Shown: one piece after another, positions 1-4,974 of the stretch
Position numbering within the stretch: the stretch's first letter is position 1
Layout: every line of letters starts with the position of its first letter
NCBI GenBank assembly: GCA_017522745.1
Contig: JAFWYI010000104.1
Coordinates: forward strand, 1 to 8,940
Length of the DNA: 8,940 bases
Source of the DNA: Mailhella sp.
GTDB taxonomy: Bacteria; Desulfobacterota; Desulfovibrionia; Desulfovibrionales; Desulfovibrionaceae
Reading direction: 5' to 3'
Made by a program: the position numbers and the translations under genes
Notes under the pieces: model-generated
Database searches by the model: none
What the model saw: only the letters and a program-made list of their open reading frames with translations
Told to the model about the DNA's origin: nothing

Positions 1-1
1 C

Positions 2-502
2 ATGGACGAGAAGAAATACCGCAAACGCTTTGCCGGGCATGATCTGAATAAACGACGCAGCTGGGCCGCTCATATCAGTTCTGATGTGAGCGGCTGGCTT
101 GCGTCTCACGGTATGAAGCCTGAGCAGACGCTCCTCGGTCAGCTCTGGCAGAACTGGGATATCGTCATGGGACCGGATATCGCGCCTGTGGCTCATCCTC
201 TGGGGCACAGGAACGGCATCCTGCTCGTTGGCGGCGATGATTCCTGCGCCATGCAGGAACTTTCCTATGCCGTGCCGGAGATACTGGAGCGGGCCAACGC
301 GTTCATGGATGAAGCGTTTTTCCATAAGGTGGAACTTCATCTGCTCATGGGCAAGGATTCGCTCCAGCGTGTAGACATCACGCAGGCCCCTGAATTGCCT
401 GCGCCTCCGCGGCCTTTGCGTCTGGGCAAGGCCCAGCTGCCGCCGGATTCTCCCATTGCTCAGGCCTACGCCGCTTATGTGAGAATGTTTGAGGAAGACT
501 AA
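2..502 (+). CDS. DUF721 / DciA-like protein (left end possibly incomplete)
   Basis: A 166-residue protein reading from an ATG at the window edge. The core, residues about 46-100, has the DUF721 pattern: a leucine/tryptophan-rich helix (LWQNWDIVMG, 48-57), a short segment with PVAHP, then a strand (GILLVGGDDSCAMQEL, about 72-87) and a long helix. DUF721 includes DciA, which helps load the replicative helicase DnaB in bacteria lacking DnaC; whether this member does so is inference. The C-terminal 40 residues are proline-rich (PELPAPPRP) and end in an acidic tail. The protein is soluble, with no signal peptide or membrane segment. The upstream sequence is outside the window, so neither the ribosome binding site nor the true start can be checked. 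The gene stands alone on this strand and converges on lptB. Confidence 0.8.
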   Translation: MDEKKYRKRFAGHDLNKRRSWAAHISSDVSGWLASHGMKPEQTLLGQLWQNWDIVMGPDIAPVAHPLGHRNGILLVGGDDSCAMQELSYAVPEILERANAFMDEAFFHKVELHLLMGKDSLQRVDITQAPELPAPPRPLRLGKAQLPPDSPIAQAYAAYVRMFEED

Positions 503-516
503 AAAAAAACGTGAGC

Positions 517-540
517 GGTGGAGTTTTCCGCCTGTCTTTT
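517..540 (+). terminator. Weak first terminator of the DUF721 gene
   Basis: Fifteen bases after the stop codon, GGTGGA (517-522) can pair with TCCGCC (527-532) around a GTTT loop, with one G-U wobble, and TGTCTTTT follows. The stem is short, so this is probably a helper to the stronger hairpin just downstream. Confidence 0.4.
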
Positions 541-547
541 AAAACAG

Positions 548-593
548 AAGACCGATGCCGTTGGAATCCAGTTCCGTCGACATCGGTCTTTTT
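548..593. terminator. Bidirectional terminator between the DUF721 gene and lptB
   Basis: AAGACCGATG (548-557) and CATCGGTCTT (581-590) form a perfect 10-bp stem with a 23-base loop. On the + strand the stem runs into five Ts (589-593). On the - strand it is followed by a weaker T-rich stretch (CTGTTTT). It lies between two converging genes, so it can end both transcripts. The - strand gene ends at 609, leaving the hairpin clear of both coding regions. Confidence 0.8.
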
Positions 594-608
594 ACCTATG
601 GATATTTT

Positions 609-1334
609 TTATATCCTAAAACTTTCGCCCAGATACACTTCGCGGGCGCGGTCGTTGTTGATGATCTCGTCAGCCGTGCCGGAGAGGATGATGTTGCCCT
701 GGAACATGAGATAGGCGCGATCGCAGATGGAGAGCGTTTCGCGGACGTTATGGTCGGAGATGAGTACGCCGATACCGCGTTCCTTGAGGCCGCGGATGAG
801 CAACTGGATATCGCCCACAGCGATGGGGTCGATGCCGGCGAAGGGTTCGTCCAGCAGGACGAAGCGCGGATCGCGGATGAGGCAGCGGGCGATCTCAAGG
901 CGGCGGCGTTCACCACCGGAGAGATAAGACGCGTAGGATTTTTCCAGCCTGGTGAGACCGAATTCTTCCATGAGCTGGTCGGCGCGTTCCTTCTGCTGGG
1001 CCTTGGTAAGACTGGTATGCTCAAGGATGATCTGGAGATTCTGGCGCACGGTGAGGCGGCGGAAGATAGAACTTTCCTGCGGCAGATACGAGAGACCCAC
1101 GCGGGCACGTTTGTACAGGGGCCACGAGCTTATCTCCTGTCCGTCAAGCGTGACTTCGCCGGCGGTGGGCTTGATGATGCCGGTGATCATGTAGAAAGAC
1201 GTGGTCTTGCCAGCACCGTTAGGCCCGAGCAGACCCACGATCTCGCCCTGCTTCATGGACACGGAGACTTCGTGGACGACTTCCTTCTGGCCGTAGCGCT
1301 TGCGGAGATGCTGTGCGGAAAGTACGGAACTCAT
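609..1334 (-). CDS. lptB: LPS export ABC transporter ATP-binding protein LptB
   Basis: A 241-residue ABC ATPase, the usual LptB length. Bound to LptF and LptG on the cytoplasmic face, LptB powers extraction of LPS from the inner membrane and its push along the Lpt bridge. All nucleotide-binding motifs are visible: Walker A GPNGAGKT (37-44), Q-loop glutamine 86 in YLPQESSIFRRL (an LptB-typical stretch), signature LSGGE (138-142), Walker B VLLDEP (159-164) followed by FAGIDP, and H-loop His195 in ISDHNVRETL. The start at 1334 was chosen because MSSVLSAQHLRKRYG is the natural ABC N-terminus and AAAGGAAAA lies just upstream. The reading frame stays open farther upstream, but only inside lptA. One base separates it from the lptA stop, so the two are co-translated. 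LptF/LptG are not in the window. Confidence 0.97.
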   Translation of the reverse strand: MSSVLSAQHLRKRYGQKEVVHEVSVSMKQGEIVGLLGPNGAGKTTSFYMITGIIKPTAGEVTLDGQEISSWPLYKRARVGLSYLPQESSIFRRLTVRQNLQIILEHTSLTKAQQKERADQLMEEFGLTRLEKSYASYLSGGERRRLEIARCLIRDPRFVLLDEPFAGIDPIAVGDIQLLIRGLKERGIGVLISDHNVRETLSICDRAYLMFQGNIILSGTADEIINNDRAREVYLGESFRI

Positions 1335-1335
1335 G

Positions 1336-1860
1336 CTATTTTCCTTTGTTTTCATTGGAGAAAACGGCATGGACGCGTTTTTTGGTGCTGCCTTCGACCA
1401 CGCTGCGGTTTTCATTGATGAAATAGCGGATGACGTTGCCGCGGATGGAGTTGTCTCCATCATGCAGGACGGGGTCGCCTTCCAGAACGAGGATGTTCTG
1501 CTTCGCGAGGAAGGTAGCCTTCTGGGCAGAACCGTTCTGCGAACCATTCTGGAAACGGACGTTCTGCTCAGCGATGATCCTGTCGAGATCGCCGTTCTGC
1601 GAAGCCTTCTTATCGGCCTGTTCTCCGTCTTTCTTCCCGCCCTTCAGAACGAGGGTCAGCGTTTCCGACCACATCTTGAACTCGCCGCGGACGGCTTCCA
1701 CCTTGCCGCGAAAAACGACGGTGCTGTTATCAGCGCGATATTCCATGTTGTCGGCAGTCACATCCACAGGAAGATCGGCGTCTGCACCGGGGATGGGGGC
1801 GGCCATGGCTGCGGAAGAGCAGAGGATAACGGCAAAGAGAGCGACGATGAGTTTTTTCAT
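1336..1860 (-). CDS. lptA: Periplasmic LPS transport protein LptA (OstA-like)
   Basis: A 174-residue exported protein of the LptA/OstA-like N family, which forms the periplasmic beta-jellyroll bridge that carries LPS from LptC to LptD. The N-terminus is a clear signal peptide: MKK, a hydrophobic core (LIVALFAVILCSS), and a likely cleavage after AMA near residue 20. The mature part begins LPVDVTADNMEYRAD and continues VVFRGKVEAVRGEFKMWSETL, the repeating strand pattern of the family. A later stretch (RGNVIRYFINENRSVVEG) is also typical. Between these lies a charged, Q/N/G-rich segment (about residues 74-110) with repeated SQNG, probably a loop. The start overlaps the lptC stop by four bases (ATGA), and AGGAG lies about 11 bases before it within lptC. 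Confidence 0.92.
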   Translation of the reverse strand: MKKLIVALFAVILCSSAAMAAPIPGADADLPVDVTADNMEYRADNSTVVFRGKVEAVRGEFKMWSETLTLVLKGGKKDGEQADKKASQNGDLDRIIAEQNVRFQNGSQNGSAQKATFLAKQNILVLEGDPVLHDGDNSIRGNVIRYFINENRSVVEGSTKKRVHAVFSNENKGK

Positions 1861-2558
1861 GGCTGGCTGATCTCCTGAACGCTGGAGGTGCTGTCGGAAG
1901 TTTGCGGGGTGGGCGTACTGCTGGGATCGGGGGAGGGGATGGCTTCAGGATACCAGCGCATGTTGACGCCATGGTCGCCCATGAGGACGTTAGTATCAAG
2001 GTTCCACGTGAGACGGGTGGCAGAGCCTGAAAGTTCGGGACCGTTCAGCGTGGCCCCTCCGGGGAAGGTGAGCGTGTTGTGCTGGTTGAGGAACACGGCA
2101 AGATCGCCGCGGAGTTCGTTTTCCTCGTGCTTAGCACGAACATGACCGGACATGGAAACCTTCTGGTTGCCGTCTTCCACACGACCGATATCGGACGACG
2201 CGAAAATAAGGCGCTCAGCGTCTTTTCCGCTATTTTCCATCCAGTAGGTTATGTCAGGTTCACGTACCGTTACAGCGCCTGAGTTCTGGTCCAGAGTGGC
2301 CCAGTTCGCTTTCAGTTCGAAGCTCTTACGGCCTTCACGGCCTTGAGAGATCTTGATGCCGCGGATAGCGAGGTCGACAGAACTTTTCACCTCTTCCGGA
2401 GGATCGGAGAGGAGTTTGTTCAGGTCGGTCGAGCGCACAACGTCTTTCAGAGCGTTGAGTTCTTGCCGTATGCGCCAGCTTTCCCAGCTCGTCCAGGCTC
2501 CCCAGAGGAGCAGGCCTGCGGCGGCAAGCACGAGTGTCCTTCGCAGAGAATCGTTCAT
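1857..2558 (-). CDS. lptC: LPS export protein LptC (inner-membrane anchored)
   Basis: A 233-residue protein placed in the LptC family by one N-terminal membrane segment (about residues 8-24, LVLAAAGLLLWGAW), a periplasmic OstA-like beta domain, and its position between kdsC and lptA. LptC accepts LPS from LptB2FG and passes it to LptA. Family-like strands are seen in AIRGIKISQGREGRKSFELKANWATLD, DITYWM and VSMSGHVRAKHEENELRGD. LptC is often about 190 residues; this one is longer, partly because of a 30-residue tail (204-233) in which 19 residues are Ser, Thr or Pro. Sequence conservation in LptC is low, so the call rests on topology plus context. Its ATG overlaps the kdsC stop by four bases and has no clear ribosome binding site, which suggests translational coupling. 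Confidence 0.88.
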   Translation of the reverse strand: MNDSLRRTLVLAAAGLLLWGAWTSWESWRIRQELNALKDVVRSTDLNKLLSDPPEEVKSSVDLAIRGIKISQGREGRKSFELKANWATLDQNSGAVTVREPDITYWMENSGKDAERLIFASSDIGRVEDGNQKVSMSGHVRAKHEENELRGDLAVFLNQHNTLTFPGGATLNGPELSGSATRLTWNLDTNVLMGDHGVNMRWYPEAIPSPDPSSTPTPQTSDSTSSVQEISQP

Positions 2559-3142
2559 ATACGGGCCGGACCGGTGGCCGCGGTCCAGAGATCCGCGGGA
2601 TTTTTGCCATCCATAGTGGCGGCAAGGATAAATTCTATGGCTTCACGCACGGCACCTTCGCCTCCGCGGGCGGCCGTGATGTAGAGAGCTTCCTTTTTCA
2701 CCTGCGCTACGGCGTTGGCCACGGCGATGGGCATGCCTACAGTACGCATGGGGTCGAGGTCTATCCAGTCGTCGCCGACATAGGCGATCTCTTCCATCTT
2801 CAGGCCGTATTTCTGGCGGATGGCTTCCAGCTTGGGCAGCTTGGATTCAAATCCGGCATGATATTCGGTAACGCCAAGCTGAGACATGCGGGCCAGCACG
2901 CAGGGGTCGTTGCGGCCGGTGATGATGCCTACGCCTATACCTGCCAGCATGGCAGTTTTGATGCCGATACCGTCCTGAGCGTTGAAGCATTTGACGGGAT
3001 GGCCGTTTTCCTGAAAGTACAGTTTTCCATCGGTACATACTCCATCGACATCAAGGACGATGAAGCGGACAGAGGCTGCGGCACGAAGGGCGTGTTCGCC
3101 AGCGATGGTACCGGGAAAAAGGGGAAACGATTTTGCAGACAT
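2555..3142 (-). CDS. kdsC: 3-deoxy-D-manno-octulosonate 8-phosphate phosphatase KdsC
   Basis: A 195-residue HAD-superfamily phosphatase that removes phosphate from Kdo-8-P to give Kdo, the sugar joining lipid A to the LPS core. Motif I is LDVDGVCTDG with Asp31 (nucleophile) and Asp33; motif II is ITGR with Thr75; Lys101 is the motif III lysine; motif IV is YVGDDWIDLD with Asp124, Asp125 and Asp128. The C-terminal GGEGAVREAIEFIL is the conserved KdsC tail. There is no cap domain, as expected for this small class. The frame also opens at an ATG at 3205 (216 residues), but a promoter predicted just upstream would start transcription at about 3205. The ATG at 3142 gives a family-typical length, so it is preferred; neither start has a strong Shine-Dalgarno. 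This is the first gene of the kdsC-lptC-lptA-lptB operon; kdsA is not beside it. Confidence 0.93.
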   Translation of the reverse strand: MSAKSFPLFPGTIAGEHALRAAASVRFIVLDVDGVCTDGKLYFQENGHPVKCFNAQDGIGIKTAMLAGIGVGIITGRNDPCVLARMSQLGVTEYHAGFESKLPKLEAIRQKYGLKMEEIAYVGDDWIDLDPMRTVGMPIAVANAVAQVKKEALYITAARGGEGAVREAIEFILAATMDGKNPADLWTAATGPARI

Positions 3143-3211
3143 GGCGTTCTCGAAAGGTATTGTGAAGGCGATACGTTCCTGCGGACAGCCGCAGAAGCAC
3201 TCCATCTGCGT

Positions 3212-3240
3212 AACGTAGCCTGAAATTCTTATTCCGTCAA
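3212..3240 (-). promoter_or_regulatory. Predicted sigma70-type promoter of the kdsC-lptCAB operon
   Basis: Read on the - strand: TTGACG (3240-3235), a 17-base spacer, then TACGTT (3217-3212). The -35 matches consensus at 5 of 6 positions and the -10 keeps the important first two bases and the last T. The expected transcription start is near 3205, leaving a leader of about 60 bases before the preferred kdsC ATG at 3142. Confidence 0.5.
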
Positions 3241-3256
3241 AAATAGAAATTTTGAC
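3236..3256. repeat. Inverted repeat joining the two divergent -35 boxes
   Basis: GTCAAAA (3236-3242) and TTTTGAC (3250-3256) are perfect inverted arms separated by seven A-rich bases. Each arm contains most of a -35 hexamer, one for each direction, so the two promoters are placed back to back with only 11 bases between their -35 boxes. The symmetry may simply follow from two facing promoters, or it may be a protein-binding site. Confidence 0.6.
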
Positions 3257-3280
3257 AGGTTGCCAGCCTGTCCAGATATT
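3252..3280 (+). promoter_or_regulatory. Predicted sigma70-type promoter of the GT8 glycosyltransferase gene
   Basis: TTGACA (3252-3257, perfect consensus), a 17-base spacer, and GATATT (3275-3280, 4 of 6). Transcription is expected to begin near 3287, giving a leader of about 83 bases before the ATG at 3370. The spacer is almost completely filled by a palindrome (see 3254-3272), which suggests that this promoter is controlled. Confidence 0.6.
3254..3272. promoter_or_regulatory. 19-base palindrome over the rightward promoter, candidate operator
   Basis: GACAGGTTGCCAGCCTGTC has nine-base arms about a central C with a single mismatch (T against G). It overlaps the last part of the -35 box and runs through the spacer, the classic place for a repressor of RNA polymerase binding. 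It is not a terminator: no T-run follows on either strand. The binding protein is unknown. Confidence 0.5.
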
Positions 3281-3315
3281 TTATCATTGAAGATGTCGGA
3301 AATGCGATGAAATAC

Positions 3316-3367
3316 TAAGCTCTCGGCGTCAGATTCAAGAGTCATCAGTTTTTTGAAAGAGAGCTTA
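3316..3367 (+). promoter_or_regulatory. Leader stem that pairs the Shine-Dalgarno region of the GT8 gene
   Basis: TAAGCTCTC (3316-3324) and GAGAGCTTA (3359-3367) are perfect nine-base complements. The right arm covers the only purine-rich ribosome binding site (AAAGAGAG) and ends two bases before the ATG at 3370. Inside the loop a second stem is possible: TTCAAGA (3334-3340) with TTTTGAA (3351-3357), including one G-U pair. Folding would hide the start site, so translation may depend on temperature, a protein or an RNA. No known riboswitch class is recognised. Confidence 0.5.
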
Positions 3368-3369
3368 TT

Positions 3370-4326
3370 ATGATCCATTGCGCGGTATGTTTCCATGATT
3401 CAGGCACGATGTATAAGACCGTGTACTGTGCCCTTCTTTCCTGCCTTGAAAATGCTTCCGGATCTGTCCATGTCCATGCGCTCATCGACGATTCGGTGAA
3501 GCCGAACAAACACTGGCTGGAGGAATTGTGTACGTCCAGAGGCCATACCATCACGTTCTATGAAAATGTGGATGTTCCTCGTGATGTGGTAGAACTGTTC
3601 CCGGGCGGCACGGTGGTGGGCTATACGGAAGCAAGCCTCTTCCGTATGTGCCTGCATGAGCAGCTCCCGGAAGACGTGGAAAAGGTGGTCTATTTCGACT
3701 GCGATATCATTTTTGAATGTGATATCGCAGAGTTGTACAATATGGAAATGGGGAACGCCTGGGTGCTTGCCACGCATGACCCGGAACGCGTCTGGTCGCG
3801 CAACAAGAAGGGATACTACCTCAAGGCTCTCGATATCGAGGAAGAGCGTTACTTCAACAGCGGCGTTATGCTCATGAACCTGAAGGCCCTGCGTGAGGCA
3901 TCCCGGGAAGAGAATGTTTTCTGGCGAGCCTATCGGCGCGGTGCAAAGGAGTTTGCCAAGCTCAGGTTCACTGTGTTCGATCAGGACCTGCTCAATCACA
4001 TGCTTTCCCGCGACCGCGAGAAGCTTTTGCTCGTTGATGCTTCGTTCAACTATGAGTTGTGCCTTTTCGACCGGCGCTTCCTGCGTCTTGACGAGATGAA
4101 GGGCAAGATACTGCATTTCGCCGCGCTCAAGCCCTGGCAGAAGTTCTTCCCTGCTCAGCTTGCCTACTGGAAGTATTACCTCAAGTCGCCGTGGGCTGAC
4201 GAGGCGCTTCCCCTGATAGAGGAACGGATGTTCGATCGTAAGGACCGCATCTGGCCTCTGCTCATGTGGATATGGCGCAGACATGGATGGTTCCGCTGGA
4301 TGTCCAGACTGTGGAAGGCCCGCTGA
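3370..4326 (+). CDS. GT8-family glycosyltransferase, LPS core type
   Basis: A 318-residue retaining glycosyltransferase of family GT8, which includes the LPS core glucosyl/galactosyltransferases RfaI/RfaJ (WaaI/WaaJ/WaaO) and LgtC. It starts with the short strand MIHCAVCFHDSGTMYKTVYCALLSCL. The metal-binding DxD is YFDCDIIF (Asp110, Asp112). YFNSGVMLMNL (161-171) and FDQDLLN (203-209) are acceptor- and donor-site motifs, and ILHFAALKPW (247-256) is the second metal/phosphate motif, with Ala where Gly is more usual. The last 26 residues hold six Trp and many Arg, like the basic aromatic tail that attaches LgtC-type enzymes to the inner membrane. The acceptor and the sugar cannot be read from sequence. 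It has its own promoter and terminator, so it is a single-gene unit divergent from the Kdo/Lpt operon. It begins at 3370; the leader may control it. Confidence 0.9.
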   Translation: MIHCAVCFHDSGTMYKTVYCALLSCLENASGSVHVHALIDDSVKPNKHWLEELCTSRGHTITFYENVDVPRDVVELFPGGTVVGYTEASLFRMCLHEQLPEDVEKVVYFDCDIIFECDIAELYNMEMGNAWVLATHDPERVWSRNKKGYYLKALDIEEERYFNSGVMLMNLKALREASREENVFWRAYRRGAKEFAKLRFTVFDQDLLNHMLSRDREKLLLVDASFNYELCLFDRRFLRLDEMKGKILHFAALKPWQKFFPAQLAYWKYYLKSPWADEALPLIEERMFDRKDRIWPLLMWIWRRHGWFRWMSRLWKAR

Positions 4327-4344
4327 GCGAAGTGATGACGGCTG

Positions 4345-4374
4345 AAAAGGAGTGCTTTCGGGCGCTCCTTTTTT
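4345..4374 (+). terminator. Rho-independent terminator after the GT8 gene
   Basis: AAAAGGAGTGC (4345-4355) pairs with GCGCTCCTTTT (4362-4372) through one G-U wobble, around a six-base loop TTTCGG, and six Ts (4369-4374) close it. It starts 18 bases after the stop codon. This is the clearest terminator in the window. Confidence 0.9.
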
Positions 4375-4461
4375 CATGGCGTGGGTCACTGAAAAATCAC
4401 AATAAGTATCTTCCTGATGGGATGTGGTGCGGCTACTATGAAAAGCAGTCATTATTCCAAC

Positions 4462-4468
4462 AAGGAGG
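4462..4468 (+). promoter_or_regulatory. Ribosome binding site that fixes the start of the OB-fold gene
   Basis: AAGGAGG lies four bases before the ATG at 4473. It is the strongest Shine-Dalgarno in the window. The frame stays open back into the GT8 gene, but this site and the signal peptide that follows settle the start. A possible -10 (TACTAT, 4434-4439) precedes it, without a good -35. Confidence 0.8.
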
Positions 4469-4472
4469 AACT

Positions 4473-4814
4473 ATGCGCTACGTTCTGCCCGCTTTTCTTT
4501 CCCTTGTGCTTGCTGTGCCGGCCTATGCGGCTTTTGAAGGTCCCGGTGCCGCACCGACGGTGAAGGATGCCGCCTCGGTGCCGCAGGCCGCGAAGGACAG
4601 CCCTGTCCTGCTTGAAGGGGTCATCGTCAGCAAGAACGGTGATGAGCTTTACATGTTTGAGGATGCCAGCGGTACGGTCCTGCTGGAGATCGACGACGAT
4701 GTCATGGTGAATAAAGACGTCTCGTCTGAAGATAAAGTCCGCCTGAGCGGTCGTGTGGACAGTGAAGATGGAAAACCTACGGTAGATGTGGATATGCTGG
4801 AAGTTCTGGAATGA
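4473..4814 (+). CDS. Small exported bacterial OB-fold (BOF, YgiW/YdeI-type) protein
   Basis: A 113-residue protein with a signal peptide (MRYVLPAFLSLVLAVPAYA, cleavage after residue 19 or 20) and a mature part that matches the bacterial OB-fold family of E. coli YgiW and YdeI. After FEGPGA come VLLEGVIVSKNGDELYMFED and ASGTVLLEIDD, then EDKVRLSGRVDSEDGKPTVDVDMLEVLE; the GxI..K..DE.Y.F.D.SGT..v.ID core is the family hallmark. YgiW-type proteins sit in the periplasm and have been linked to stress tolerance and, in some species, to responses to envelope-disturbing compounds; the binding partner is not settled. The gene lies between the GT8 terminator and manC, and no strong promoter was found. 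Confidence 0.88.
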   Translation: MRYVLPAFLSLVLAVPAYAAFEGPGAAPTVKDAASVPQAAKDSPVLLEGVIVSKNGDELYMFEDASGTVLLEIDDDVMVNKDVSSEDKVRLSGRVDSEDGKPTVDVDMLEVLE

Positions 4815-4836
4815 TCTTCTGGGGGTAGTCATATTG

Positions 4837-4880
4837 AGAAACGCCGTTCCTCCGGGGCGGCGTTTCTGCATGGGATGCAG
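4837..4880 (+). other. Two adjacent hairpins after the OB-fold gene
   Basis: AGAAACGCCG (4837-4846) pairs perfectly with CGGCGTTTCT (4858-4867) around an 11-base loop. Directly after it CTGCAT (4866-4871) pairs with ATGCAG (4875-4880) around GGG. No T-run follows either stem, so a standard intrinsic terminator is unlikely; an RNA-stabilising or attenuating role, or partial termination, is possible. Transcription may continue from the OB-fold gene into manC. Confidence 0.5.
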
Positions 4881-4907
4881 ATAATCATCGCCTCTAAAAC
4901 GATTCTC

Positions 4908-4956
4908 ATAGCTTTCTCTTTCCGGGGTGAGCTATTTTTTCAGGAAACGTCCTGAA
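4908..4956 (+). promoter_or_regulatory. Structured leader before manC
   Basis: ATAGCT (4908-4913) can pair with AGCTAT (4930-4935), and TTCAGGA (4939-4945) with TCCTGAA (4950-4956) around an AACG loop. The second, stronger stem ends 18 bases before the chosen ATG. No convincing -35/-10 pair was found here. Whether these stems form or matter is unknown. Confidence 0.35.
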
Positions 4957-4974
4957 CCTGTGAGGATGATGACT

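Noticed and set aside
555..1418. A 287-codon open frame on the + strand opposite lptB
   Set aside because: It covers the bidirectional terminator and an intact LptB; it has no ribosome binding site or domain.
1335..1547. N-terminal extension of lptB to 1547
   Set aside because: It would overlap lptA in another frame. The extra residues are unrelated to ABC ATPases, and the ATG at 1334 has a good ribosome binding site.
3143..3205. Longer KdsC start at 3205
   Set aside because: The predicted transcript begins near 3205, so the extension would need leaderless translation; the extra 21 residues are not KdsC-like. It cannot be fully excluded because 3142 also lacks a strong Shine-Dalgarno.
3293..3310. 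Five-codon upstream frame (MSEMR) in the GT8 leader, possible leader peptide
   Set aside because: Very short, no good ribosome binding site, no run of regulatory codons.
3400..4452. A 350-codon open frame on the - strand opposite the GT8 gene
   Set aside because: The + strand encodes an intact GT8 enzyme with DxD and KPW motifs; the antisense translation shows no family pattern.
4266..4472. Upstream start for the OB-fold gene, overlapping the GT8 gene and its terminator
   Set aside because: The AAGGAGG site and the signal peptide at 4473 define the start.
4837..4880. Ordinary Rho-independent terminator after the OB-fold gene
   Set aside because: The stems are good but no T-run follows on either strand.
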